Shown here in pieces: positions 35,028-43,897 of a DNA stretch of 64,000 nt; positions within the stretch are counted from its first letter, which is position 1, and the number at the start of each line of letters is the position of its first letter. Below the pieces are notes generated by a model. It did no database searches. It had not been told where the DNA came from and worked only from the letters and a program-made list of their open reading frames with translations. Where the stretch lies: NCBI GenBank assembly GCA_963751595.1, contig CAVVVC010000001.1, positions 1,302,001 through 1,366,000 on the forward strand, given 5' to 3'. This DNA is from JAHEGP01 sp963751595. GTDB lineage: Bacteria > Pseudomonadota > Gammaproteobacteria > Pseudomonadales > JAHEGP01. Position numbers and translations under genes: made by a program.

Positions 35028-35737
35028 ACAACCCGCGCAACAGTAATGTCGACCCCCACGAGGTCGCGAAATTCGAGGAGCTCGCCAGCCGCTGGTGGGA
35101 TCCGGAGAGTGAGTTCAAACCCCTGCACGATATCAACCCGCTGCGGGTAAATTACATCGACCAGCGGGCGCCACTGGCAGGCAAGCGGGTGCTGGATGTG
35201 GGCTGTGGGGGCGGCCTCCTCAGTGAAGCCATGGCCCAGCGCGGCGCCATCGTCAGCGGCATCGATATGGGCGAGGGTCCGCTGGCAGTGGCCCGCATAC
35301 ATCTGCTGGAGTCGGGTCTCGATATCGATTATCAGCAGGCCACGGCGGAAGACTTCGCCCAGCGACACCCCGGCGCGTTTGACGTAATCACCTGCCTTGA
35401 GATGCTCGAACACGTGCCCGACCCGGCTTCGGTCATTTCTGCACTGGCAACCCTGGTGAAGCCCGGTGGACAGGTGTTTCTGTCGACCATCAGCCGCAAC
35501 CCCAAAGCCTGGCTGTTCGCTGTATTTGGCGCCGAATACCTGTTGCGCTTATTGCCAAGGGGGACCCACGACTACACCAAGTTTATCCTGCCATCGGAGT
35601 TGGCGAGCTGGCTGCGCCGGGCTGGATTGTCGCTCCATGATCTCAGTGGATTGCAGTACAATCCCATCAGTCGCCGCTACAGCATCGGCGGCAATGTCGA
35701 CGTCAATTACCTCGCCCACGCCAGCCGGACCAGATGA
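35024..35737 (+). CDS. ubiG: Ubiquinone biosynthesis O-methyltransferase
   Basis: Starting at the ATGA overlap with mtaD, the product has 237 residues. It has the class I SAM motif VLDVGCGGG at 56-64, an acidic residue at the end of the second strand (SGIDM) and the LEMLEHVPDP segment typical of UbiG; it opens DPHEVAKFEELASRWWDP like its homologues. UbiG carries out both O-methylations in ubiquinone synthesis. Its presence shows the cell makes ubiquinone, which matters beside a menaquinone-type fumarate reductase. Confidence 0.95.
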   Translation: MNNPRNSNVDPHEVAKFEELASRWWDPESEFKPLHDINPLRVNYIDQRAPLAGKRVLDVGCGGGLLSEAMAQRGAIVSGIDMGEGPLAVARIHLLESGLDIDYQQATAEDFAQRHPGAFDVITCLEMLEHVPDPASVISALATLVKPGGQVFLSTISRNPKAWLFAVFGAEYLLRLLPRGTHDYTKFILPSELASWLRRAGLSLHDLSGLQYNPISRRYSIGGNVDVNYLAHASRTR

Positions 35738-36420
35738 TCATGTCAAGACCATTGCGCGTCGTCCTGTTTGACCTCGATGGTACGCTGCTAGACACCGCAC
35801 CGGATTTTGCAACGGTTCTCAACACCCTGCTGCAGCGCCACGGCAGGATGCCAGTGCCCTTCGCTGCTGTCCGCCAGAACGTATCCAACGGGGCCCGCGC
35901 GCTGATCCGGCTGGGCTTCGAACAGGATGAACAGCATCCGGAATTTTCACCGTTGCTCCAGGAGCTGCTGGATCGATACCGGGACCACCTCAGCGTCAAC
36001 ACCCGCCTGTTTGAGGGTATGCCCCAACTGCTGGACCTGCTTGAAGCCCGCGAACTGGCCTGGGGTATTGTGACTAACAAGCCTGCGCTCTACACCAACG
36101 CCATCCTCGATGACCTGGGGTTGGCGCAACGCTGCGCCACCGTCATCTGCCCCGACCATGTCACCCACCGCAAGCCCCACCCCGAGCCGATTCATGCGGC
36201 CTGCACAGCGATTGGCTGCGAACCTGAAAATGCAATATACATCGGCGATCATCGCCGGGATATCGAGGCCGGGATCAACGCGGGCATGCCCACTATCGCA
36301 GCGGGCTACGGCTACGTGAGTGCCGATGACCCCCCCGAGAGCTGGGGCGCCGACCAGGTCGCCGCATCGGTTGGGCAACTGGAAGGTCTTATCCGCGAAC
36401 GCATGGGAAACCCGTTATGA
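35734..36420 (+). CDS. mupP: HAD phosphatase, MupP / phosphoglycolate phosphatase type
   Basis: The 228-residue product starts at the ATGA overlap with ubiG; an ATG six bases further is also possible. It has the HAD nucleophile motif DxDGT at 13-17, the second-motif strand VTNKP, and the GDHRRDIEAG motif that binds magnesium. In Pseudomonas the gene in this slot is the N-acetylmuramic acid 6-phosphate phosphatase of peptidoglycan recycling. Phosphoglycolate phosphatase (Gph) is a close relative, so the exact substrate is not certain. Confidence 0.8.
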   Translation: MIMSRPLRVVLFDLDGTLLDTAPDFATVLNTLLQRHGRMPVPFAAVRQNVSNGARALIRLGFEQDEQHPEFSPLLQELLDRYRDHLSVNTRLFEGMPQLLDLLEARELAWGIVTNKPALYTNAILDDLGLAQRCATVICPDHVTHRKPHPEPIHAACTAIGCEPENAIYIGDHRRDIEAGINAGMPTIAAGYGYVSADDPPESWGADQVAASVGQLEGLIRERMGNPL

Positions 36421-37166
36421 CCCTACTCAACTACCGCCCCCAGCCAAACCTGCTGCAGGACAGAATCATCCTCGTCACCGGTGCCGGCGACGGCATCGGC
36501 AAAGCCGCTGCGCTGGGTTTCGCCCGGCATGGCGCAACCGTGATCCTCGCCGGCAAAACCATCGCCAAGCTTGAATCGGTATACGACGAGATCGTTGACG
36601 GGGGCAATCCGCAGCCGGCTATCTACCCCATCCACTTCGGCGGCGCAGTGTTCAAGGATTACGAAGATATGGCCCTGCGCCTGGACAATGAGTTTGGCCG
36701 TCTCGACGGTCTCCTGCACAATGCGGCCATGCTGGGGCCGCGGACCCCCATAGCCAGCACGGATCCAGAAAAATGGCTCGAGGTGATCACTGTCAACCTC
36801 AACGCACCGTTCATGCTTACCCGGGCCCTGTTGCCGCTGTTGAGTGCAGCAGAGGATGCTTCCGTGATCTTTACCTCATCCGGAGTGGGCCGCCATGCGA
36901 GGGCTTACTGGGGGGCTTATGCCGTGTCAAAATTCGGCATCGAGGGATTGATGCAGGTACTGGCAGACGAGGTGGAGGCGACGTCCAATATTCGGGTCAA
37001 TAGCCTCAACCCCGGTGCGACCGATACGGCGATGCGGCGTCAGGCCTATCCCGGGGAAAATCCCGAAACCAACCCGTCACCAGAGCAGTTGTTGCCGGCC
37101 TACCTGTATCTCATGGGCCCCGACAGTATGGGGGTCCATGGCCAGGCCCTGGATGCGCAGGCCTGA
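36417..37166 (+). CDS. yciK: YciK-family short-chain dehydrogenase/reductase
   Basis: The 249-residue product has TGAGDGIG at 21-28 for NAD(P), the HNAAMLG motif and the catalytic Tyr168-x3-Lys172. It opens with YRPQPNLLQDRIILV, which is characteristic of the YciK group, of unknown substrate. It is the fourth gene in an ATGA-linked chain. A stem CCGGGG-TTG-CCCCGG at 37194-37208 follows, without a T-run. Confidence 0.88.
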   Translation: MTLLNYRPQPNLLQDRIILVTGAGDGIGKAAALGFARHGATVILAGKTIAKLESVYDEIVDGGNPQPAIYPIHFGGAVFKDYEDMALRLDNEFGRLDGLLHNAAMLGPRTPIASTDPEKWLEVITVNLNAPFMLTRALLPLLSAAEDASVIFTSSGVGRHARAYWGAYAVSKFGIEGLMQVLADEVEATSNIRVNSLNPGATDTAMRRQAYPGENPETNPSPEQLLPAYLYLMGPDSMGVHGQALDAQA

Positions 37167-37232
37167 TCGCCCGAAGTGAGCTGCTTTGAAGCACCGGGGT
37201 TGCCCCGGCCCGGCAGCTGAAAGCCGCGAGAA

Positions 37233-38087
37233 TCAGCGGCGACGCGATCGGCTGGGGCCGCGCTGGCGCAGTTTTTCCAACTGGCGCCGATAGTCCTGGC
37301 GCTCCTGCTGGGTCAGCGGCTGCTCACGTTGGGGGGCTATGTCGACCAAGCGGCACAGCGTATCGACCTCTGTCTTGTCGAGGTCGAGCCAGTCGCCAGG
37401 CCTGAGCAGACTTGGAATCGCCACGTTGCCATAGCGAATTCGCTTGAGCCGACTGACGGTCACGTCCTGGGACTCCCACAAACGTCGCACCTCCCGATTC
37501 CGCCCTTCCCGGATGGTAACGGTATACCAGCGATTGGCACCGCGGCCGCCCTGCTCCCGGATGGAAGCAAAGCTTGCCATGCCATCATCCAGCAGCACGC
37601 CCTGCTGCAAACGCCGAAGCATGGCCTCGTCGACTTCGCCAAGAATGCGACAGGCGTATTCGCGCTCGACTTCGGTGGAGGGATGCATCAGCTTGTTGGC
37701 CAACTCGCCATCGTTGGTAAACAGGAGCAGGCCGCTGGTGTTGATATCCAACCTGCCGACCACCACCCAGCGCTCATTGTGCAGCGAAGGCAGCCGATCG
37801 AACACCGTCGGACGGCCCTCGGGGTCACTGCGCGTCGTCACCTCGCCCTCAGGCTTGTTGTAGGCCAGCACCCGGCGCCGGCGTTTCGCAGCCTGCGCCA
37901 TGTCGACGGGCTTGCCGTCGACAACGACTTTGTCATCGCGAGTCACCCTGTCACCCAGGGTGGCGCGCTTGCCATTGACCTTGACCCGCCCGGCTTCTAT
38001 CCAGCGCTCCATTGCCCGGCGTGAACCCAGCCCCTGGGCGGCCAGCACTTTCTGCAGTTTCTCGTCCCTGGCAGGTTCCCGCGTCAT
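37233..38087 (-). CDS. rluB: 23S rRNA pseudouridine2605 synthase (RluB type)
   Basis: The 284-residue product has an N-terminal S4 domain (LQKVLAAQGLGSRRAMERWIE) and then the RsuA/RluB catalytic domain with the nucleophile Asp114 in GRLDINTSGLLLF. The arginine-rich C-terminal tail is usual for RluB. It overlaps scpB as ATGA and is the last gene of scpA-scpB-rluB, a conserved order. Confidence 0.92.
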   Translation of the reverse strand: MTREPARDEKLQKVLAAQGLGSRRAMERWIEAGRVKVNGKRATLGDRVTRDDKVVVDGKPVDMAQAAKRRRRVLAYNKPEGEVTTRSDPEGRPTVFDRLPSLHNERWVVVGRLDINTSGLLLFTNDGELANKLMHPSTEVEREYACRILGEVDEAMLRRLQQGVLLDDGMASFASIREQGGRGANRWYTVTIREGRNREVRRLWESQDVTVSRLKRIRYGNVAIPSLLRPGDWLDLDKTEVDTLCRLVDIAPQREQPLTQQERQDYRRQLEKLRQRGPSRSRRR

Positions 38088-38839
38088 GAACCGGGCATCT
38101 CCACCACATTATTGCCGGGCTGCGGTGCGTCTTCATCGCCGGCCTGGATTGGAAGTACGGACTGCGGCTCCCGGGCATCGTCAGCGTTTCGGGATGCAAC
38201 AGAGGGCTTTACCTCACCCTGTAGGCTCTGTGACGCCTCACCCTCAGCCCGTCCAATGTCCCCGGCAGGCTCGACAGCAAGCCCCAACTCCGTGCTGATA
38301 CTGTCGAGATCGCGAATCGCCGCCAGACTGGGTAACTGATCCAGGTTCTTGAGATTGAAATAATCCAGGAAGCCCCGGGTCGTCGCATACATGGCGGGCC
38401 GCCCGGGAACTTCCCGGTGCCCCACCACCCGTACCCAGTCTCTTTCCAGCAGGGTGCGCATAATATTAGTGCTCACAGCAACGCCGCGAATTTCCTCTAT
38501 CTCACCCCGGGTTATGGGTTGGCGATAAGCCACCAGCGCCAGGGTTTCGAGCAGCGCCCGGGAGTAACGCTGGGGTTTCTCTTCCCACAGGCGACTCACC
38601 CAGGGCGCCAGGCTTTCCCTGACCTGAATGCGAAAGCCACTGGCCACCTCGACGATCTCGAAGCCCCGATCAGCATAGTCGGCTGCCAGATCCTCCAGCG
38701 CTGCCTCGATCTCATCGCGCCCCGGCCGGGGTTCAGACTCTTCGAACAGCTCGGACAGGCGTTTTACGGTCAACGGCTTGCCCGCGGCCAGAAGCGCCCC
38801 TTCGATAATTTGCTTGAGTTTTTCCGCCGCGAATGTCAT
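38084..38839 (-). CDS. scpB: Segregation and condensation protein B
   Basis: The 251-residue product has two winged-helix domains in the first ~165 residues (LKQIIEGALLAAGKPLTV and RALLETLALVAYRQPITRGEIEEIRGV) followed by an acidic, probably disordered tail. It joins ScpA and SMC in the condensin complex. Both ends overlap its neighbours by ATGA. Confidence 0.93.
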   Translation of the reverse strand: MTFAAEKLKQIIEGALLAAGKPLTVKRLSELFEESEPRPGRDEIEAALEDLAADYADRGFEIVEVASGFRIQVRESLAPWVSRLWEEKPQRYSRALLETLALVAYRQPITRGEIEEIRGVAVSTNIMRTLLERDWVRVVGHREVPGRPAMYATTRGFLDYFNLKNLDQLPSLAAIRDLDSISTELGLAVEPAGDIGRAEGEASQSLQGEVKPSVASRNADDAREPQSVLPIQAGDEDAPQPGNNVVEMPGS

Positions 38840-39756
38840 GCCACTCTTGCTTTCACATGGATGGGCCCAAAGGCTTCGGTCTGCACCAGTTCCACCAGGG
38901 ATTCCTTGATCAATTCCATCACCGCAAGGAAGGTGACCACCACACCGAGCCTGCCCTCCTCCACGGTAAACAGCGCCACGAAGGGGACAAATTGCTGGTC
39001 TCGCAGGGCATCGAGCACCATCGACATGCGCTCCCGGGTGGACAGTAGTTCCCGCTCTACGTGGTGGCTGCTGAACATCTCGGCGCGGCGCATCACGTCT
39101 CCCAGGGCCAGCAGGATTTCCTTGAGATCTACCTCGGGCTCGGCCGCGGTAGCGCCCTGGTCGGGTAATTCAGCCCGGACGCTGAAAAGCTCTCGCTCCA
39201 TTCGCGGCAGTTGATCGATGTCCTCGGCGGCGGTTTTGAAGCGCTCGTATTCCTGCAGCCGGCGAATCAACTGCGCCCGGGGGTCTTCTTCGTCATCCCC
39301 CTCGTCACCACTGCTGCGGGGCAGCAGCATCCTGGACTTGATCTCAGCCAGCATGGCTGCCATCACCAGGTATTCCGCGGCCAGCTCGAAACGCATGGCG
39401 TCCATCAATTCGATGTAGGAAATATACTGCCCCGTAATTTCCGCCACGTTGATTTCAAGTATGTCGATATTCTGCCGTTTGATGAGATACAGCAGAAGAT
39501 CCAGCGGCCCCTCGAAAGTGGCAATGAAAACCTCGAGCGCTGCGGGGGGTATGTAGAGATCCTTGGGCAGCTCGGTAATCGCCTCGCCCCTGACGATGGC
39601 GAACGGCAGCTCTTCCTGCCCGGCGCCCATGCTCTGACGCATCTGTTCCAGCCTGCCAATCAGTACGGACTCCGCTGCCAGGGCAGTCGTTTCCCCGGCC
39701 TCCTGCTGCGGGTCGACGGCCGCCGCCTGTTGTTCAGTGTCAGCTATTATCGTCAT
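38836..39756 (-). CDS. scpA: Segregation and condensation protein A (kleisin)
   Basis: The ATG at 39756 gives 306 residues. The core starts FEGPLDLLLYLIKRQNIDIL, the strongest signature of ScpA kleisins, and ends with a winged-helix that binds the SMC head. The first ~60 residues are a longer than usual, Ala/Glu-rich extension. It bridges the SMC dimer in chromosome compaction. Confidence 0.93.
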   Translation of the reverse strand: MTIIADTEQQAAAVDPQQEAGETTALAAESVLIGRLEQMRQSMGAGQEELPFAIVRGEAITELPKDLYIPPAALEVFIATFEGPLDLLLYLIKRQNIDILEINVAEITGQYISYIELMDAMRFELAAEYLVMAAMLAEIKSRMLLPRSSGDEGDDEEDPRAQLIRRLQEYERFKTAAEDIDQLPRMERELFSVRAELPDQGATAAEPEVDLKEILLALGDVMRRAEMFSSHHVERELLSTRERMSMVLDALRDQQFVPFVALFTVEEGRLGVVVTFLAVMELIKESLVELVQTEAFGPIHVKARVA

Positions 39757-39829
39757 CAATCGGAAGTGAGCCGGGGCTGGAATTTTCGAAGGCCGGCGAT
39801 TATAACCTTATATTGTGGAAAGATCGCCA

Positions 39830-40453
39830 TTATGCCACGAAATCGTCAATGCTGCCCCGGCCCTCCCTCACCACTCGGGGTACATCTTCCAGCAGGTCGA
39901 CCACGGTGGTCGCCTCGATACCGCAGAAACCGCCATCGATAACCAGTTCGACCTGGCTCTGGAGCGTATCGCGGATCTCCCTGGGGTCCATCAGCGGATA
40001 CTCATCCCCCGGCATACGCAGGGTGACACTCAGCAACGGCTCATCGAGCTCCTGCAGCAGGGCGAGCGCGATAGCATTATCGGGGACTCGAATCCCGACG
40101 GTACGACGTTTGCGGTGGAGAATACGCCGGGGCACTTCGTTGGTCGCGGTCAGGATAAAAGTATAGGGGCCCGGGGAATGGGCTTTGAGGGAACGGTAGG
40201 CCTGGTTACTCACTTTGGCGTAGGTCGCGATTTCCGACAGGTCTTTGCACATCAGGGTGAAGTTGTGCTTGGCGTCGAGCTGGCGAATACGGCGAATCTG
40301 CTCCAGCGCGTCCTTGTCACCGAGGCGACACCCAAGTGCATAGGCCGAGTCAGTCGGGTAGGCGATTACGCCGCCCTTGCGCACAATCCCGGCGGCCTGC
40401 TGAATCAGCCGATGCTGGGGATTCTCGGGGTGTATCTGGAAAAACTGGCTCAT
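39830..40453 (-). CDS. Sua5/YciO/YrdC-family protein (L-threonylcarbamoyladenylate synthase-like)
   Basis: The 207-residue product has the YrdC domain: GGVIAYPTDSAYALGC (nucleotide and threonine site), RIRRLDAKHNFTLMC-like segment and GIRVPDN. The first motif and neighbourhood (PHP gene upstream, scpA downstream) match YciO rather than the tRNA-modifying TsaC, so a direct role in t6A formation is unproven. It lies 27 bases after the PHP gene. Confidence 0.85.
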   Translation of the reverse strand: MSQFFQIHPENPQHRLIQQAAGIVRKGGVIAYPTDSAYALGCRLGDKDALEQIRRIRQLDAKHNFTLMCKDLSEIATYAKVSNQAYRSLKAHSPGPYTFILTATNEVPRRILHRKRRTVGIRVPDNAIALALLQELDEPLLSVTLRMPGDEYPLMDPREIRDTLQSQVELVIDGGFCGIEATTVVDLLEDVPRVVREGRGSIDDFVA

Positions 40454-40480
40454 CTGTTACTCGACTCTGCGATGCTGACT

Positions 40481-41362
40481 TTACTGCGCCGACGCCCGAC
40501 TGCCGGGCACAGACTGCCGCGGCGCTCGCCGGAACAGGTCCCAGACCGGGGTGATACCCGCCGGGATTCGGCGGGTGCAGCCCAGGCGCTTCCAGCCCAT
40601 TTGGGCGCCATGATAGTCGCTACCAATAGACGCCGCCAGCGCATATTCGCGGCATAGCTGCTCGACAGAGGCCGCCACTGCCGGCGTTTTCCCCAGCGCT
40701 GCCAGTTCGATCCCGCGGCCCCCGGCGGCTGCGAAATCGGCAGTCAGCGCACGCAGCTTGGTCCGGGTAAGCCTGTAATTCTCCGGATGAGCCAATACCG
40801 CAATACCCCCGGCATCCACAATCCACGCCACCGCCTCCTCGGGGGTCGGCCAGCAATGATTGATCCCCGCCATTTTTCGATTGCCCAGGTAACGCTCAAA
40901 GGCCTGACCGCTGCTCTGGCAAGCGCCCTGCTCCACCAGCCAGGCGGCAAAGTGCGGGCGGCAGGGTGCAGCCCCCTGAGCCAGCGCGAGGGCCCCCTCG
41001 AAGGCGCCGGAAAAACCCTGGCGCTGCAGTTTGTCCGCTATCAGGCGGGCCCTTTCAAAGCGCACCCGGGATTGCCCGGCAAGTGCCCGGCGCATGGTTG
41101 CTGCGGTTTCGTCAATGTCCAGTCCCACCACGTGGACACTGCACTTGTTCCAGACCGTGGAGATTTCAACACCGCTGACAAGCCGACAGGGTGTTTCCGG
41201 CTCTGCAGCGAGCGCGGCGCGCAACTCGACGACACCGGCAACGGTATCGTGATCAGTCAGTGCCAACAGCTCGACACCCGCCGCAACGGCCTGGGTATAC
41301 AACGCCCGGGGTGAAAGCTCGCCGTCCGACGCGGTACTGTGACAATGTAAATCGGCGTTCAT
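40481..41362 (-). CDS. rnm: PHP-domain phosphoesterase (RNase AM / YciV type)
   Basis: The 293-residue product has the four PHP metal motifs: DLHCHSTASDG with His6 and His8, LTDHDT at 36-40, LAHPENY, and SDYHGA near the C-terminus. The family includes YciV/RNase AM, which removes 5' ends of RNA and 3',5'-bisphosphonucleotides. The order PHP-YciO-scpA-scpB-rluB is conserved in gammaproteobacteria. Confidence 0.88.
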   Translation of the reverse strand: MNADLHCHSTASDGELSPRALYTQAVAAGVELLALTDHDTVAGVVELRAALAAEPETPCRLVSGVEISTVWNKCSVHVVGLDIDETAATMRRALAGQSRVRFERARLIADKLQRQGFSGAFEGALALAQGAAPCRPHFAAWLVEQGACQSSGQAFERYLGNRKMAGINHCWPTPEEAVAWIVDAGGIAVLAHPENYRLTRTKLRALTADFAAAGGRGIELAALGKTPAVAASVEQLCREYALAASIGSDYHGAQMGWKRLGCTRRIPAGITPVWDLFRRAPRQSVPGSRASAQ

Positions 41363-41586
41363 AGGCTACTTTTCGCTATCCAGGCTGTCGAATGCGGATT
41401 ATCCGCGCTTCGAAGCCGCCACTGCAAGCGGGCGAGTACAACGGCACACCTGCGACGGGCTCGAGACCAGCTCGCCAGCGGCAAGCCGAAGTCCACCGCA
41501 ACCGCAAGGAATGGGCCGCAACGGGTTTCACCAGTGGCCAGTTGCAGTATACTTGGCAACCTGTTTTACCCTGGAAGCAAGCTTGC

Positions 41587-42177
41587 ATGAAACAACTTCT
41601 CGAGATGGTGCCCATACTGCTGTTTTTTGCAGCCTACAAGGCAGACGGCACGCGGCTTCAGTTTGGCCCGATCGATTACCAGTTTGACGGTATCTACACC
41701 GCGACAGCGGTGCTGATGGTGGCTACTTTTGTGCAGGTTGGCATTGCGCGCCTCACCGACGGCAAGCTTGAAAAGCGCCAGCTTTGGCTGCTGATCGCCG
41801 TATTGATCTTTGGCGGCGCGACCATTCTGTTGCGCAATGAACTGTTCATCCAGTGGAAGCCTACGATTTTCAACTGGGTGCTGGGACTGGTTTTTCTTGG
41901 CAGCCAGTTTATCGGCAAGAAGAACCTGATCGCTCGTACCCTGGGTAGTCAACTGCAGGTTCCCTATCACGTATGGACACGACTGAATTACGTCTGGTCC
42001 GGTTATTTTTTCTTCGTCGGCGCCCTCAACCTGTACATCGCCTATCAGTATAGCGAGGAGTTCTGGGTCAGCTACAAGCTTTACAGCGCACTGGGCTTTA
42101 CCGTCGCCCTGTCGCTGGTGACCGTCGCCATACTGGCCCCCCACCTCAAAGAAGAAGATGTCGGCAACAACGGTTAA
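41587..42177 (+). CDS. yciB: Inner-membrane septation protein YciB/IspA family
   Basis: The ATG at 41587 gives 196 residues with about five membrane helices and the family opening MKQLLEMVPILLFFAAYK. YciB proteins act in septation and envelope spacing. Long frames upstream of this start have no protein character. yciI follows 16 bases later, the usual pair, divergent from the PHP gene. Confidence 0.92.
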   Translation: MKQLLEMVPILLFFAAYKADGTRLQFGPIDYQFDGIYTATAVLMVATFVQVGIARLTDGKLEKRQLWLLIAVLIFGGATILLRNELFIQWKPTIFNWVLGLVFLGSQFIGKKNLIARTLGSQLQVPYHVWTRLNYVWSGYFFFVGALNLYIAYQYSEEFWVSYKLYSALGFTVALSLVTVAILAPHLKEEDVGNNG

Positions 42178-42193
42178 AGACCGAGAGAGTGTT

Positions 42194-42493
42194 ATGTATT
42201 ATGCCATTATCAGCGAGGATGTAGCGGACAGCCTTGAGTTGCGCCTGGCCGCCAGGCCTCGCCACCTGGAACGTCTGCGGCAACTGAAGGATGAGGGGCG
42301 GTTACTGTTAGCCGGACCGCACCCTGCGATCGACAGCGAGGACTCTGGCGATGCCGGTTTCACCGGCAGCCTGGTGATTGCGGAGTTCGACGATCTCGAC
42401 GCCGCGCGCCAGTGGGCCGATGCGGATCCCTACGTCAGCGGCGGAGTTTATCAGCGGGTGCTGGTGAAACCCTTTAAAAAAGTACTGCCCTGA
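42194..42493 (+). CDS. yciI: YciI-like protein
   Basis: The 99-residue product starts MYYAIISEDVADSL and has the YciI alpha/beta fold with the HxxH-like LAGPHPAI segment and the WADADPYV motif near the C-terminus. Function is unknown; the gene almost always follows yciB. GAGAGAG precedes the ATG. Confidence 0.92.
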   Translation: MYYAIISEDVADSLELRLAARPRHLERLRQLKDEGRLLLAGPHPAIDSEDSGDAGFTGSLVIAEFDDLDAARQWADADPYVSGGVYQRVLVKPFKKVLP

Positions 42494-42633
42494 CCGAGAA
42501 ACCCCTCCTGGTCCGGGCTTCGGCATTTTGTCAGCTTTTACCCAAGCCCCGGTTACCTGGCCCGTATGATCGAATACTATTGAGCGATGTTCCCTGCTCA
42601 GCTGGATGAAATGACTACCAATGGAGTCCAAAT

Positions 42634-43308
42634 GTGAAAATCTTTCTACTGTTCGGCCTTTGGCTCCTGCTGCCACTGCTGAGTCCTGATACAGTAGCGG
42701 CGCAAACCCGATGGCTCTCGGATCAACTCCCCCTTGATCTGCGCTCGGGCAACAGTAATCGCTACCGCGTCATCAAGATGCTCGAGCCCGGCACCAAGGT
42801 CAGCCTGCTGAAAGTGGACAGAAAAGCCGGATTCAGCCAGATAAGAATGGAGGACGGCACCCGGGGCTGGGTCAACAACACCTATCTGATGGAGGAGCCC
42901 TCTGGGCGCGAGCAGCTGGCGGATGCCCAGGCCCTGATCGAGCAACTGACCGGCGAGAACGAACCCCTCAAGGCACGGGTTGCGGAACTGGAGGCACGGG
43001 TCGAACAGCTGAACCAACAATTGCAAACAGCGGTCTCCTCCGAGGGCGAGGCCCGCGCTGAATTGACCCACATTGCCGAAATTTCGGCAGATGCCATTTC
43101 CCTTGACCGCAACAACAAAAAGCTGATGGAATCCAATCAGCTGCTGCAGCACGAAATCGACGTACTCAAGGGCGAAAATGCCCGCCTCGGGGATTCTTCC
43201 AACCGCGAATGGTTCGTCAATGGCGTTTTCGCCGTTGGTTTCGGCGCGCTGCTCGCTCTGGTCATCCCTCGAATCACCCCGAAACGCAAACGCAACGAAT
43301 GGCGCTGA
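42634..43308 (+). CDS. TIGR04211-type SH3 and coiled-coil membrane protein
   Basis: A GTG start (GGAG upstream) gives 224 residues. A signal-like hydrophobic segment spans 5-23, a bacterial SH3 domain lies at about 27-88 (RSGNSNRYRVIKML, GWVNNTYL), a coiled coil follows to about 190, and a membrane helix at about 195-214 ends in a basic tail. This is the architecture of the YgiM-like envelope proteins, of unknown function. Confidence 0.85.
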   Translation: MKIFLLFGLWLLLPLLSPDTVAAQTRWLSDQLPLDLRSGNSNRYRVIKMLEPGTKVSLLKVDRKAGFSQIRMEDGTRGWVNNTYLMEEPSGREQLADAQALIEQLTGENEPLKARVAELEARVEQLNQQLQTAVSSEGEARAELTHIAEISADAISLDRNNKKLMESNQLLQHEIDVLKGENARLGDSSNREWFVNGVFAVGFGALLALVIPRITPKRKRNEWR

Positions 43309-43312
43309 CTTT

Positions 43313-43897
43313 ATGACTATTTTACGCTTCCTTTCAATTTGCCTGATACTCCAGCTGGTGGCCCTGCCCTCGGCAATCCATGCCGAGGACGCTGTCGCCT
43401 CGCCACCCGTCGTGGTTATGGAAACCACTCTCGGTGACATCACCATCGAGCTTTACCCGGACAAGGCACCCGTCACCGTGAGTAATTTTCTCGCTTATGT
43501 CGATCGTGGCTATTACGACGGCACCGTATTTCACCGGGTGATACCCAACTTCATGGCACAGGGCGGAGGCTTCGACCCACAGATGCAACCCAGGGCCACC
43601 GCGGCCCCGATCGTCAACGAGGCTGACAACGGCCTGCGCAACGAGCGCGGCACCATCGCCATGGCGCGGACCAACAACCCCGACAGCGCCACCTCACAAT
43701 TTTTTATCAACCTGCGTGCCAACGCCCCACTGGACTGGTCCCGGAGCAACCCCGGGTACGCGGTGTTTGGCAAGGTTATCGACGGGATGGCAACCGTCGA
43801 TGCAATGGCCACGAAGCCTACGGGTCAGGTCAGCCGCTACCAGGATGTACCCCTGGAACCGATCATCATTAACAAGGCTCGCCGCCAGGCTCAATGA
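43313..43897 (+). CDS. ppiA: Periplasmic peptidyl-prolyl cis-trans isomerase, cyclophilin type
   Basis: The ATG at 43313 gives 194 residues with a signal peptide ending near AIHA-E. The cyclophilin domain shows VFHRVIPNFMAQGG, containing the catalytic Arg and Phe, and TSQFFINL. It folds proline-containing proteins outside the cytoplasm. It overlaps pdxJ by four bases (ATGA) and follows the SH3 protein by four. Confidence 0.9.
   Translation: MTILRFLSICLILQLVALPSAIHAEDAVASPPVVVMETTLGDITIELYPDKAPVTVSNFLAYVDRGYYDGTVFHRVIPNFMAQGGGFDPQMQPRATAAPIVNEADNGLRNERGTIAMARTNNPDSATSQFFINLRANAPLDWSRSNPGYAVFGKVIDGMATVDAMATKPTGQVSRYQDVPLEPIIINKARRQAQ

Noticed and set aside
37194..37208. Terminator between yciK and rluB
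   Set aside because: A perfect 6-base CCGGGG/CCCCGG stem is present but no T-run follows on either strand.
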